Below are positions 43,756 through 53,269 of a stretch of DNA of 64,000 nt, in pieces. This DNA comes from Raineya sp. (GTDB taxonomy: Bacteria > Bacteroidota > Bacteroidia > Cytophagales > Thermonemataceae). The stretch is from NCBI GenBank assembly GCA_025454915.1, contig JALONN010000003.1, positions 496,001 to 560,000 on the forward strand, read 5' to 3'. The position numbers and the translations under genes are program-made. The notes below the pieces were generated by a model, which saw only the letters and a list, made by a program, of their open reading frames with translations, did no database searches and was not told the DNA's origin. Numbering within the stretch: the first letter of the stretch is position 1; the number at the start of each line of letters is the position of its first letter.

Positions 43756-44151
43756 ATGAAAAAGTTTTTCGCTTCGGCTTTTGTGATGTTTTTAATGATT
43801 CTTGGTACTCAAGCATTTGCTCAAGAAGGTACTTGGGAGAGAATTGGTGTAAGAAAAGTTTCGTATGGTGTTGAAAAAGACGTAATTGTCGTTACCTCTA
43901 AAAAAGGAAGATTCACCAAATTACAACTTAAAGTAAAAGATGCACCTGTCAATTTTAGAGATATGAAGGTGTTTTTTGGCAATGGTAGCGTTCAGGATGT
44001 TTCTTTAAGAAATACCATCCCTGCTGGTGGTGAAAGCCGTATAATTGATTTGGATGGTGGAGAAAGAACTATCATAAAAATTGAGTTTATTTATGATACA
44101 AAAAATAATGCCAAAAAACGTGGCACAGTAGTAGTTCTAGCAAAAGAATAA
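43756..44151 (+). CDS. Small exported protein, DUF2541-like
   Basis: A 131-residue protein with a signal peptide (MKKFFASAFVMFLMILGTQAFAQ, cut near residue 23). The mature domain is all beta: WERIGVRKVSYGVEKDVIVV, FTKLQLKVKDAPVNFRDMKVFFGNGS and IIDLDGGERTIIKIEFIYDT. The order of the W, DxIxV, FxxxxLxV and RxIxxIxxxY elements matches the DUF2541 family as I remember it. The role of the family is unknown. It stands alone on the plus strand between convergent and divergent minus-strand genes and ends at a strong terminator. Confidence 0.75.
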   Translation: MKKFFASAFVMFLMILGTQAFAQEGTWERIGVRKVSYGVEKDVIVVTSKKGRFTKLQLKVKDAPVNFRDMKVFFGNGSVQDVSLRNTIPAGGESRIIDLDGGERTIIKIEFIYDTKNNAKKRGTVVVLAKE

Positions 44152-44171
44152 TCGTTTTGTTGTTGGGAATT

Positions 44172-44203
44172 AAAAAAGTCCTAAAAATTTTTAGGACTTT
44201 TTT
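44172..44203. terminator. Perfect 32-base bidirectional terminator
   Basis: A fully symmetric palindrome, AAAAAAGTCCTAAAAA followed directly by its reverse complement. The core GTCCTA/TAGGAC stem has an A-run on one side and a T-run on the other, so it can serve both the DUF2541-like gene and the sugar-phosphate transferase gene whose stop is at 44205. Confidence 0.9.
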
Positions 44204-44204
44204 A

Positions 44205-45284
44205 TTAAAACTTCTGATGTTCAATCTTTTTTATTTTTTCCTGCCACTCTACTATCTCAGCGTTAATTTCTAAAATTTTAGAACTAATCCAAAAAACAAA
44301 CAGAGTTGCAATCAGCATCAATGTAAACCCTCCTAAACTTCCTACTATTACACTAATTATCAGCAATATACACAATACAACGACAATCAGTATTGTTGCC
44401 AGTTGATGCCCCAAACCCAAAGAAAGTACCAAATGATGAAAATGGGTTTTATCAGCTTTAAAAGGACTTTTACCTTGTTTAATTCTGGCTCTATACACTC
44501 TTAAAGAGTCAAAAACAGGTAAAAATAATACTCCTATAACACTAGGCAGAACAGTTGTTATCTTTTCTGTTTTTTGAGCAGATTGTATCAGTATCATAGC
44601 TGACACTACTAATAAAAAGCCCAAGAATAACGACCCAGCATCACCCATAAATATTTTTTTGGTTTTACTGAAATTATATTTCAGAAATCCAATCAAAGCA
44701 CCTATTAACGAAAGGTAAAGTGTCATAAGTAACTGATTACCTGTAATCCATGCCAGCCATGTAAAAACTATCAATCCTATAATTGCCAAACCTGCTGCCA
44801 GACCATCTATTCCATCCATTAAGTTAAAAGCATTTACAACTCCAGTAACAACCACTATTGTAAGGATATATTGTATTTCTTCTGGTATGGTATCTATTCC
44901 AAATATCCCATGCAAAGATGTAATTCTGATGCCTTGCATAAAGGTAAAATGAGCCAGTAAAAGCTGTATTGCTAATTTTAATGAAGCTCGTATATCGTTT
45001 TTATCGTCTAAAACGCCCACAAACAACAAAATCGTTCCTCCTATCCACAACCACTTAATTTTTAAGAATTCCTGCCAGCTTAACATTGCGATGACTATGG
45101 TAATCGTTGAGGCTATCCATATACTAATTCCTCCTATTAAAGGGGTATTCTGATGATGAATTTTACGTATATTAGGTTTATCTACTAAGTTTACCTGTAT
45201 AGCCATTTTCCTAAGTAAAGGTGTGATGATAATCACAAATATAAGAGATGTAACCACCATTAGTATTTGAATAAGCGTTTCCAT
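44205..45284 (-). CDS. Undecaprenyl-phosphate sugar-1-phosphate transferase (MraY/WecA family)
   Basis: A 359-residue membrane enzyme with about ten transmembrane helices. It transfers a hexosamine-1-phosphate from a UDP-sugar to undecaprenyl phosphate and so starts a glycan chain at the inner face of the membrane. The family's Asp-rich motifs are present: GVLDDKNDIRAS, LMDGIDGLAAGLAII, FMGDAGSLFLGF and a His-rich loop HFHHLVLSLGL. The last motif (HxHH) is more like WecA/TagO than MraY. It is the final gene of the polysaccharide cluster and lies 20 bases after the glycosyltransferase at 45305. Confidence 0.93.
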   Translation of the reverse strand: METLIQILMVVTSLIFVIIITPLLRKMAIQVNLVDKPNIRKIHHQNTPLIGGISIWIASTITIVIAMLSWQEFLKIKWLWIGGTILLFVGVLDDKNDIRASLKLAIQLLLAHFTFMQGIRITSLHGIFGIDTIPEEIQYILTIVVVTGVVNAFNLMDGIDGLAAGLAIIGLIVFTWLAWITGNQLLMTLYLSLIGALIGFLKYNFSKTKKIFMGDAGSLFLGFLLVVSAMILIQSAQKTEKITTVLPSVIGVLFLPVFDSLRVYRARIKQGKSPFKADKTHFHHLVLSLGLGHQLATILIVVVLCILLIISVIVGSLGGFTLMLIATLFVFWISSKILEINAEIVEWQEKIKKIEHQKF

Positions 45285-45304
45285 AAGGCGTTTCAGTTTA
45301 AATA

Positions 45305-46498
45305 CTATATTTTTAAGTGAGAAATTTCCAAATCCAGTAAATCGGAGTAGTTTAATTTTCCTATTTCTGTTTCAATGGATGATTTTGCTTTGATAGTAAG
45401 AACTTCTTGTATAAGTGCATTATATTTTTGAGCAATTAAAGACCATTGATACCTCTTTTCTGCTATTTGACGCATTTGAGATGACATATTTTTAAGAGTG
45501 TCAAAGGAAATATTCTTTATTTTATCTTTTAAATCTTGTATATCCTTAAAATACAAAGCTTTATTTTCGGTAGTAACTTTGTTATATGCCACATCAAAAG
45601 CTATAATAGGAAGTTTTAGATACATGGCTTCTACTAAAGAAGGGTTCGTTCCACCTGCTGAATGCCCATGAATATATAAGCCTGCATTACTACGAAGCAT
45701 ATCAAGCTTCTCTTGTTCATAAATTGGGTCTAGCATGATAATATTTGTATATTGTTGATATTGCTCTCTGAGTTGCAAACCATATATACTTCTGTTCCAG
45801 TTTCCTACCATTACCAAAGGAATATTTTTAAGCTGGGAAAACGCCTCTAAAATCAGATGAACATTATTTTCTGGCTCTATCCGACAAACCTTAAAAGCAT
45901 AAAACTGCTTTAAAAAAGGGTGTTTTGCTTCTGCTTCAAAAGTCTTTTTTACATTTAAAGCATGATTAGCCCCATATTCAATCACTCGACTTAGTGTGCC
46001 ATAACGGGCTGCTGTATAATCCTGAATAGCCTCATTATCAGAAATATCAATATGAGAATATTTAACAGCCAAGCCTTCTGCCCAGAATAAATACCATTTT
46101 GCAAGTAAATTCCATTTGTCTCTTTTCCATTCAATCCCATCTATAGAAATGATTATTTTCTTTTTGGTAAAAATCCTTACAAAAGGCAGCAACCAAGCTC
46201 CTGCTACACCGAGTATCAATAAAACATCAGCATAGAAGACTGCATGAAGAATAGAAAGACTATCGTATAGAATGCTTTGTATGCCATTTGCATCAAATGG
46301 AAGGTATTTTAGTGTAGCTCCTTTAAACGTCTTTACTTTCTGGTCCTTTCTGTACTTTTTACTGGAGCAATAAACCGTCATATCATAATCTGAGCCTAAA
46401 TGCTCAACCAAATGTTCTGTAAGTGTTTCAAAACCTCCATAATTGGCAGGTAAACCTACAGTTCCAATCACAGCAACTTTTTTCTTTTCAGGATGCAT
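45305..46498 (-). CDS. Glycosyltransferase with DUF1972 N-terminal domain
   Basis: A 397-residue GT-B glycosyltransferase. The N-terminus (VAVIGTVGLPANYGGFETLTEHL) is the DUF1972 signature found in rhamnosyltransferase-type enzymes, followed by LLILGVAGAWLLP and DGIEWKRDKWN. The C-terminal GT4 domain includes MVGNWNRS and the acidic E motif within HGHSAGGTNPSLVEAMYLKLPIIAFD. It probably adds the second sugar to the lipid-linked product of the neighbouring transferase at 44205, 20 bases downstream; the rhamnose specificity is only a family hint. It lies 132 bases from the next gene upstream. Confidence 0.9.
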   Translation of the reverse strand: MHPEKKKVAVIGTVGLPANYGGFETLTEHLVEHLGSDYDMTVYCSSKKYRKDQKVKTFKGATLKYLPFDANGIQSILYDSLSILHAVFYADVLLILGVAGAWLLPFVRIFTKKKIIISIDGIEWKRDKWNLLAKWYLFWAEGLAVKYSHIDISDNEAIQDYTAARYGTLSRVIEYGANHALNVKKTFEAEAKHPFLKQFYAFKVCRIEPENNVHLILEAFSQLKNIPLVMVGNWNRSIYGLQLREQYQQYTNIIMLDPIYEQEKLDMLRSNAGLYIHGHSAGGTNPSLVEAMYLKLPIIAFDVAYNKVTTENKALYFKDIQDLKDKIKNISFDTLKNMSSQMRQIAEKRYQWSLIAQKYNALIQEVLTIKAKSSIETEIGKLNYSDLLDLEISHLKI

Positions 46499-46630
46499 AA
46501 CTATTCTATTTTGATTATGAAAAGATATTCTAATAAAGTGCCAAACCCAAAGGATGCATTTTGAGCATTTTTAAGCTGTTTTAATATTTCTATTTTTCCT
46601 TTTTATGGAAAATATACTTTTAATGGAATT

Positions 46631-47710
46631 TTAGTTTAAAATTTGGATACTTTTTTGAGCAAAAAGGTCTTCAGAAAAAGACTCTATTCTTTTTTTAGAA
46701 TTCTCTGAAAGAGTTTTATAGTATAATGGATTATCTAAAACAGATTGAAGTACTCTATTAAGCATTGTGGTATCTTGACTATCAACCATAAAGCCAGTTT
46801 TTCCTTCTTCTATTACCTCCGTAATGCCTCCAATAGTAGGAACAATAGCTGGTAAGCCGTACGCCATACCTTCAATAATGGTTAAACCAAATGTTTCTAT
46901 CCAACCATCTGGTTTAGATAAATTCAAGATAATATCAGCCCAAAGATAAAAAGGATGCATATTTTTCTGGGTATCGAATATGTGTACATTTAAAGGAACA
47001 TCTTTATCTTTGAAAAATTGCTTGATTTCTGTTTGATGAGCATTCAGTACTAGTCGAAACTGATACTCTGGATTGTCTTTTGCCAATTGTATAAACTCAA
47101 ATATTCCCTTATAAGCTTTCAGAGAGCATACCATCAGTACATGATTTTGTTTCTGCTTTTTATCCCGATTTTTTTCTGCTACATCAAGAAAGTGATTTTC
47201 AATTGAGTTATAGAGAATAGCCCCTCTTTTATCATTCAAATCATAATTATCTGCTACATATTGAGACACATATACAACCCTATCTGCAAAAATCTTAATC
47301 ATTTTTAGGAGAAACCACTTCAAAATTCTCGGTTTGATACTTACCTCATGGATATGATAGATGACTTTACACCCTTTCAGCTTCCCAAGTATAGCAGCTC
47401 CAAAAGGCAGAATTGTATTTACATAAACAATATCCGTCTTTTTTACAGTTCTAAACATTTTAATCACCAACCACATTTGGCTCAGTGTATACAAAAACAA
47501 ACGCAACCAACGATTTGAGGAGTATTTATACCAGCCTTGATGGTAAATCACATGATTGATGTCTGATAAAAAACCTTTATTTTGAGATGTGTACAAATGA
47601 ACACTATAGCCATACGCTCCCCATGTCTTGAGAAGCTGCATTAATACCTTAGGACTACCACTATAGTCATTGAGTAGGTGAAAAGCGAATATTCTTTGTG
47701 TGATTTTCAT
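46631..47710 (-). CDS. Glycosyltransferase family 4
   Basis: A 359-residue GT-B glycosyltransferase. The N-terminus (FAFHLLNDYSGSPKVLMQLLKTW) is the acceptor domain; the GT4 donor domain has HVLMVCSLKAYKGIFEFIQLA and the E-x7-E motif in ILNLSKPDGWIETFGLTIIEGMAYGLPAIVP. It is cytoplasmic or membrane-peripheral. The gene overlaps the previous glycosyltransferase gene by 4 bases (47707-47710), giving an operon of translationally coupled genes from 52012 down to 46631. Confidence 0.92.
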   Translation of the reverse strand: MKITQRIFAFHLLNDYSGSPKVLMQLLKTWGAYGYSVHLYTSQNKGFLSDINHVIYHQGWYKYSSNRWLRLFLYTLSQMWLVIKMFRTVKKTDIVYVNTILPFGAAILGKLKGCKVIYHIHEVSIKPRILKWFLLKMIKIFADRVVYVSQYVADNYDLNDKRGAILYNSIENHFLDVAEKNRDKKQKQNHVLMVCSLKAYKGIFEFIQLAKDNPEYQFRLVLNAHQTEIKQFFKDKDVPLNVHIFDTQKNMHPFYLWADIILNLSKPDGWIETFGLTIIEGMAYGLPAIVPTIGGITEVIEEGKTGFMVDSQDTTMLNRVLQSVLDNPLYYKTLSENSKKRIESFSEDLFAQKSIQILN

Positions 47711-48924
47711 AAGCTTTGATAGATTTTTTGTAATTGTTCGCCCCTAACATTCCAGTGAAATTTTGTTTCAAACAGATTTCTTGCCTGATAGCTTGTGGAA
47801 GCATAGATTTTCTTATCTTTAAATATCTTCAAAATACTTTTTGCAAGATTTTGAACAGTCTCCTTATAGCTGGTAGGTGTAATAGCAAAACCACAAGATT
47901 CATTAATAAACTCCCCTGGACCTTCATTTTTGAGACAAATTACAGGTAACCCAAAGGAAAGAGCCTCTGCAACAACCATTCCTGCACCCTCATGTGATGG
48001 GAATAAAAAAGCTGAAGAAGATTTATAAATTTCCATGAGTTGAGTTCTGTCAATCCAGTTTATAAATTTTACTTGCTTATCCAGTCCATACTCTTGTACC
48101 ATCTTTTTATATAGATTTTCTTCTTTCCCACTTCCTATTATTAAAAGGCTACATTTTTGAGATTCTTCTTGGGAAAGTGATTGCACAAACTGGTTGAAAG
48201 CCTGAATAGTTAAATCGAAACCTTTGAGAGGAACCAGCCTGCCTACTGAAATTAAGGTAAATGTATCCTTTTGATTTTGATGACATTTTCCATAATCTTG
48301 TGTAGCGACAGAGGGTATTACAGAATAATTGCTTTGTAAATTCAGATGATTAGCTACTTTAGAATTCATGCAAATAATGTGGCTGGCTTTCTGAATTGTA
48401 TTTTGAAGGGCATCAGAAAATTTCCAAAATAATTGTTTAATCCACCATTTTATTTTTTCTTCTATCTGATATTTAAATGAATAAGGTTTTAAATATTCGT
48501 TTGGAATGGGTGAATGATGCCCAACAGGTCCCCAGATAAAAGGTTTTTGGAGTTTCCATAAATAGGAAGGTGTCCAGTCATTATGAAAATTCAGGTTATG
48601 GACTATATCAAACTCAAGTTTCTGATGCTTGATAAAGCTGATTATCCCTTTTTGCCACATCCAATAATACAACATAGCTCCCCTTGCCCCTTTTTTCCAA
48701 AAACGCATCCAATAAGGCAAATCAAAATAAAGAAATTGGATATTCTGATAAATTTCAGCAGGGTTCTCCTGCATAAATTTCTCAATTGTTGCTTGATTAT
48801 TTTCTCTTGTTACAACTATTACACGATTAAATCTGGCGATTTGTAGAACAAAATTCCACCCCATTCCATCTTCTGAGCCTTTATAAGGATTGATGGCATA
48901 CGCAGTTGCAAGAATCGTTTTCAT
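47707..48924 (-). CDS. Glycosyltransferase family 4
   Basis: A 405-residue GT-B glycosyltransferase. The start (ILATAYAINPYKGSEDGMGWNF) is a common GT4 opening in Bacteroidota exopolysaccharide clusters. The donor-binding half includes LISVGRLVPLKGFDLTIQAFNQF, LLIIGSGKEENLYKKM and FPSHEGAGMVVAEALSFGLPVICL with the catalytic Glu pair. Sugar specificity is unknown. It overlaps both neighbours by 4 bases (48921-48924 and 47707-47710). Confidence 0.92.
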   Translation of the reverse strand: MKTILATAYAINPYKGSEDGMGWNFVLQIARFNRVIVVTRENNQATIEKFMQENPAEIYQNIQFLYFDLPYWMRFWKKGARGAMLYYWMWQKGIISFIKHQKLEFDIVHNLNFHNDWTPSYLWKLQKPFIWGPVGHHSPIPNEYLKPYSFKYQIEEKIKWWIKQLFWKFSDALQNTIQKASHIICMNSKVANHLNLQSNYSVIPSVATQDYGKCHQNQKDTFTLISVGRLVPLKGFDLTIQAFNQFVQSLSQEESQKCSLLIIGSGKEENLYKKMVQEYGLDKQVKFINWIDRTQLMEIYKSSSAFLFPSHEGAGMVVAEALSFGLPVICLKNEGPGEFINESCGFAITPTSYKETVQNLAKSILKIFKDKKIYASTSYQARNLFETKFHWNVRGEQLQKIYQSL

Positions 48925-49616
48925 GCGGCTATTCTGTTTTTAATTATTTTGGCAGGGATGCCACCTATGATACTATTACTTGGAAAAGACTGTGTTACAA
49001 CTGCTCCAGCAGCAATGACACATCCGTCTCCTATTTCTACTCCATCCAAAATAGTTACTTTACTTCCTATCCAGCAGTTTTTTCCAATCTTGATACCTTG
49101 TCTGCTCACACCCTGCCATCTGATAGAAACTGTATCATCATGATAATGATGGTTTTCTGGGTGACAACTAAAATATTGTCCAATAATACACTCATCTCCT
49201 ATTTCTAATCCACCTCCTCCACCCAAATAGGCAAACTCCCCAATCCCTACATGATTTCCTATCCTGATGAATTCTCCCAAATGATGTAAGGATGTTGATA
49301 TCACAACTCTGCTAAAAGCTCCCAGACTAAAATTATCACCAATTTGTACCCCATTTTTACCCAATGCACTGATATACACATCATTTCCCAGTCTCATAAA
49401 TTTTCCATATTTGATGGCAGGAGTGTTAAAAAAGCTTACATTTTTTCCAAGAATTGCCATTTTAGGGTTTTTGAAACACAACAAAAGCTTAAATCCTCTC
49501 AATAAACCCCAACATATATTCCAAATAAAAGAAACCAAAGCCCATGATGTCAGTTGAGCATCAAATACAAATTGAGGGTTTCGTTTCTGAATCAAGGTTT
49601 CTATTAGCTTTTTCAT
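48921..49616 (-). CDS. Left-handed beta-helix acyltransferase (WbbJ/serine O-acetyltransferase type)
   Basis: A 231-residue protein whose second half is a run of hexapeptide repeats (IGNHVGIGEFAYLGGGGGLEIGDECIIG, then IGKNCWIGSKVTILDGVEIGDGCVIAAGAVV), which fold as a left-handed beta helix and act as trimers. The catalytic His of sugar acetyltransferases is likely within FSCHPENHHYHDD. The N-terminal 60 residues are less typical. It probably O-acetylates a sugar of the polysaccharide. It overlaps the downstream glycosyltransferase by 4 bases and starts 2 bases after the kinase fusion. Confidence 0.92.
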   Translation of the reverse strand: MKKLIETLIQKRNPQFVFDAQLTSWALVSFIWNICWGLLRGFKLLLCFKNPKMAILGKNVSFFNTPAIKYGKFMRLGNDVYISALGKNGVQIGDNFSLGAFSRVVISTSLHHLGEFIRIGNHVGIGEFAYLGGGGGLEIGDECIIGQYFSCHPENHHYHDDTVSIRWQGVSRQGIKIGKNCWIGSKVTILDGVEIGDGCVIAAGAVVTQSFPSNSIIGGIPAKIIKNRIAA

Positions 49617-49618
49617 AT

Positions 49619-52012
49619 CTATAACATTCTACTTGTGATTTCTTTGGTGATGGTTTTCAGCGTTTTTTGTAAATCAATATTTTCTATAAGCAGATAATGG
49701 TTAGGAGACTGCTTATCTAGTTGTTTAAAAAGAGTACTGTATTGATAATTAAGGCTTTCGATGTCTTCCTGTCCTAACTCTTTTTTACGATTTAAAATAG
49801 TACGAGCATCTGCATACAAAAAGAAATTGATTTGTGGTTTGAGCAGGAAGTAGTATCCCCATTTCATTATCCATTTGGGTAATTGTATATTGCTACGAAC
49901 ACTATCATTGATAAAATCAAAGTAATAACGGTCGTATAAAACCACATCTCCACGCAAAATATACTTGAGATAAATAATGATTTGTCCTAAAAGATAATCT
50001 GTATAGTAATAAGCAAAACGAAACAGAGAACTTAAGATATTTTTGTTTTTTCCTTGTCTGGGTAATGTCTGTATTGCATCCTGTTCAGCTTTTTCTTTTC
50101 CTTTTGTCCATGCACTCAGAATAGGTAAAACAGAAGGTCTATGACGAAGAACAATGACTCTTTTTCTCAATCGTTTTTCAAGTTCTTTTTTGGATAGTTC
50201 TATAACCGTTGATTTTCCTGCTCCATCCACACCACTAAATGTAATCATCATACCTTTTGAGAACATTACCCTTTTTATTAAATCCAAGTAATAATGAATG
50301 ATATTCAGCCATTTATTCAGTCCTTTGTTAAAAGGTTGTTTCAAGAGATATTGTATCAGAGCTCTGCGACTTGTTTTTCCTTCTAAAAAGAACGGATATA
50401 AGAGATTATCCACTTCTTCTGGGCTTCTTTCCAAAATTTCTTCATAAGGAGTGTATTTTGCAGGAACAGTTTTCCCGTTCAAACCATAAAAAAAGCCAAT
50501 GTATCGGATAGAATTCATCAGTGATACTTTCTTGATTCCTGCTGAATCAGTATAAGCTGTTTTTAAAACCTCTTGAGTATCTAAGAATTGTATAGACTTT
50601 CTTTTGAAACTATGAATTGTATCTATACTTAAAATACCGTTATCTTCTGTTTGAATGAGAATATTAGAGTATGTGTGTGTTTTACGAAATACTACTTTTT
50701 TTACCAAAGAATGATTTTTTAGATATTTAACCAAAGAACTGGCTAAAGGCTTTTGCATACAAAAATCTATATCAGAGTATTCTCCTAATTCTTCAGGAGA
50801 CGATTCAGGTAGTTTTAGTCCTGCGTATTCTTGTTTAAATAAAAAATCGAATGAGTCCAGTACCAATAGTTTTCTATGAATTACATGATTTTTAAGAGCA
50901 AAGCTAATGGCATCATTCCATGTATCAAGCAACCATTTGACTTGTTTGTGCCATTGATATTGCTGAGAAAAAATTTCTAAATAATTGATTGTATTGACAA
51001 CAAGGTACAAAGACAAATATTTACGGAAGCAAAATCCTTCTTTTAATTTAAAAGTTTTGATAGTTTTATATAGCTCATTTTCAATATCTTTCCAGTTTTT
51101 ATGCTCTATTAGTATTCCTTTTTGTATAATGTAATGAAATGCATCAAAGGCAAACGGATAATTTTCAGATGCAAGTTCCCAGTCATATATAAAAAGTTTT
51201 TGATTGTCAGTTTTAAACATATTCCAAGGCGTGAAATCGCCATGAGCAAACGAAACCATCATATCTGAATCTTCAAGAGATTGAATGAGATATTTTAATT
51301 TTTTCAGCATTCCTTGTGGAATGGCAAAACTTTGTTTCATACTTAGTTTTTCAAGTCTTGCTTCTAAGTCATGATGTTTTAAGAATTCTTTTTTAGAAAT
51401 TTGTTTACCTGTTTTCAGAAAGACTTCTGTTAATACTCGATGATGAATTGATTCAAAATGAAGTGTACGAGAAGTGATTCGTATGCAATCTGAGAGTTTA
51501 AGATGTGAATCTGCTTCTGCTAATATTTCAGGTACATAAAATGATTTACAAGCAAAAGTATTTATTTTGTTGATGACCTCTTTTTCTGCAAATAATAATT
51601 TCTCAGAACTTTTATTCAATGCCACCTTTATAAATAAGCCCTGATTATACTGATTTTTGACATAGACTAAGTATTTTCTGTTGGGTCCAGCAGTCCCTGT
51701 AAAAACAGAAATATTACTACTCCAGTAATTTTGTAATACACTATCTTCTTCTGCTATTTCTGCATACAGTTTCTTATGAAACCATACAATATGTTGGAGA
51801 CGTAACTTAAATACTATTTTACAAACCCAAACAAAAAGTTTGGATTTCAAAGTAGTTGCGTTATAAAACTTTAGAAATTCTGGTTTTTGGTTATTCGCAG
51901 ACCATATCCAACGGGGTGTGCCATCTGGATTGGTAATGTAGTAAAAAGTCTTTGCCTCATTGGTTTTACTTTTTACTATTCTTAAGCCTAAAGCTGACAT
52001 GATGTTTTCCAT
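49619..52012 (-). CDS. Three-module fusion: APH-like kinase, nucleotidyltransferase-like middle and thymidylate kinase-like domain
   Basis: A 797-residue soluble protein with ATG at 52012. Residues about 100-370 look like an aminoglycoside phosphotransferase/choline kinase fold: an FIKVAL Lys (K129), the catalytic loop SFAHGDFTPWNMF (H257-N264) and the metal Asp in FIYDWELA (D277). The middle contains a GEYSDIDFCM motif (D414, D416) as in minimal nucleotidyltransferases, with LSIDTIHSF downstream. The last 210 residues are thymidylate-kinase-like: P-loop SGVDGAGKST (593-602) and VLYDRYYFD (694-699). It opens a tight polysaccharide operon (next gene 2 bases away), so its kinase activities probably act on a sugar or glycan, or sense a nucleotide. 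The real substrates are unknown. Confidence 0.8.
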   Translation of the reverse strand: MENIMSALGLRIVKSKTNEAKTFYYITNPDGTPRWIWSANNQKPEFLKFYNATTLKSKLFVWVCKIVFKLRLQHIVWFHKKLYAEIAEEDSVLQNYWSSNISVFTGTAGPNRKYLVYVKNQYNQGLFIKVALNKSSEKLLFAEKEVINKINTFACKSFYVPEILAEADSHLKLSDCIRITSRTLHFESIHHRVLTEVFLKTGKQISKKEFLKHHDLEARLEKLSMKQSFAIPQGMLKKLKYLIQSLEDSDMMVSFAHGDFTPWNMFKTDNQKLFIYDWELASENYPFAFDAFHYIIQKGILIEHKNWKDIENELYKTIKTFKLKEGFCFRKYLSLYLVVNTINYLEIFSQQYQWHKQVKWLLDTWNDAISFALKNHVIHRKLLVLDSFDFLFKQEYAGLKLPESSPEELGEYSDIDFCMQKPLASSLVKYLKNHSLVKKVVFRKTHTYSNILIQTEDNGILSIDTIHSFKRKSIQFLDTQEVLKTAYTDSAGIKKVSLMNSIRYIGFFYGLNGKTVPAKYTPYEEILERSPEEVDNLLYPFFLEGKTSRRALIQYLLKQPFNKGLNKWLNIIHYYLDLIKRVMFSKGMMITFSGVDGAGKSTVIELSKKELEKRLRKRVIVLRHRPSVLPILSAWTKGKEKAEQDAIQTLPRQGKNKNILSSLFRFAYYYTDYLLGQIIIYLKYILRGDVVLYDRYYFDFINDSVRSNIQLPKWIMKWGYYFLLKPQINFFLYADARTILNRKKELGQEDIESLNYQYSTLFKQLDKQSPNHYLLIENIDLQKTLKTITKEITSRML

Positions 52013-52157
52013 AATCTATGACATTTACCATATTGGTATGCCAAACACAATGCCATAGATTTAAACAACTTATTATCAGTATTTTAAAAATGAATTCAAT
52101 TTAAAAAAATTCCATTTTTAGGACATATTCCATAAAAAAGATTAATTCTTATTATTT

Positions 52158-53186
52158 TTACAGAACTATATTCTCCCAGTCTTGTAGTTCTTCTGAAAGG
52201 TCTGGGTTTCCATCTATATATATTTTACATTTGTCCAAATTTTTAAGTTCCTTTGGAAGCATTTTGAGTTGATTATTTTCCAAATATAATTTTCGTAGAT
52301 TTTGCAACTGACTGATTTCTGCTGGCAGATATTGTAACTGGTTATCTTGTAGTGTCAATTTTTCCAAATTTTGTAACATTGTTATCTCCAGAGGCAGTTT
52401 TTCTACATTATTTCCAGAAAAATTAAGTTCTTGTAAATGTTGTAACTGACTAATTTGTGTTGGAATCAAGGGGATAGAATTATTTTGGATAAAAAGTCGT
52501 TTTAAACTTTTTAACTCACAAATTGCCTTAGGAAACTCCTCAAGTTGGTTTTCAGACAGATCTAAGCCTTGTAGTTTTTGTAAAGAACCCATTTCTTCAG
52601 GTAAACGCTGGAGTTTGTTTTCTCTTAAAGTCAGATTTTTTAAATTTTGTAGCCTTCCTATTTCGGGAGGTATAATGGATAACTGATTGCCCGTCAAATA
52701 CAACTCTTGTAATTTTATCAGTTCACAAATCTCTGTTGGCAAATATTGTAGCTGATTATGCCCTAAATACAATATTTCTAAGTTTTTTAACTCTTTGATT
52801 TCAGAAGGGATTGCCTGTAACTCATTGTACACCAAATCTAATATCCGAAGATGTTTCTGTTCTTTTATCTCAGAAGGTAATATTTTTAGCTGATTATCTG
52901 TGAGATTCAGATAATGAAGATTTTTGAGCAAAAAGATAGATTTGGGGTATTCTTGCAAGCCCTTACTCAATAAATTTAATCTTTGAATTTTGTTAAAAGG
53001 TGTTTCAAAATCCCATGCTTCATTTTCTATCAGAAAAACCATTAAAGCCTCATATTCTTCGATTTTTACTTTAAAGTGTACTTCAAATTCAGCTTCATGG
53101 TTTTTTGCCAATAAAAAAGCCAAACGAATATTTTCGCTATCACTACTTTTTAGCAAATTTAGTATGTTCTCAAACTCTGGGGACAT
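52158..53186 (-). CDS. LRR protein with shared N-terminal module (paralogue 4)
   Basis: A 342-residue cytoplasmic protein starting MSPEFENILNLLKSSDSENI, with the same N-terminal module as the other LRR genes (LAFLLAKNHEAEFEVHFKVK...). About twelve 23-residue repeats follow (LPAEISQLQNLRKLYLENNQLKM type). The C-terminus has a capping segment with CKIYIDGNPDLSEELQDWENIVL, shared almost exactly with the short paralogue at 54292. The first 145 bases of the gene are over 90 percent identical to those of 54292, pointing to a recent duplication. It is preceded by a small membrane protein gene. Confidence 0.9.
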   Translation of the reverse strand: MSPEFENILNLLKSSDSENIRLAFLLAKNHEAEFEVHFKVKIEEYEALMVFLIENEAWDFETPFNKIQRLNLLSKGLQEYPKSIFLLKNLHYLNLTDNQLKILPSEIKEQKHLRILDLVYNELQAIPSEIKELKNLEILYLGHNQLQYLPTEICELIKLQELYLTGNQLSIIPPEIGRLQNLKNLTLRENKLQRLPEEMGSLQKLQGLDLSENQLEEFPKAICELKSLKRLFIQNNSIPLIPTQISQLQHLQELNFSGNNVEKLPLEITMLQNLEKLTLQDNQLQYLPAEISQLQNLRKLYLENNQLKMLPKELKNLDKCKIYIDGNPDLSEELQDWENIVL

Positions 53187-53269
53187 GTTTTTATTAAAAT
53201 CATATTAAAAAATTTAAAAGCATCAATCCAGTATTTTTTTCCATATATCCGTCCTCTTTTTGCTATTCT

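Noticed and set aside
46594..46612. TTTTCC/GGAAAA hairpin between glycosyltransferase genes
   Set aside because: Only six A/T-rich pairs and no T-run; too weak to call a terminator.
47737..47746. Half copy of the 4966 palindrome (TTCGCCCCTA)
   Set aside because: It lies in a conserved coding region of a glycosyltransferase and has no matching second arm, so it is chance.
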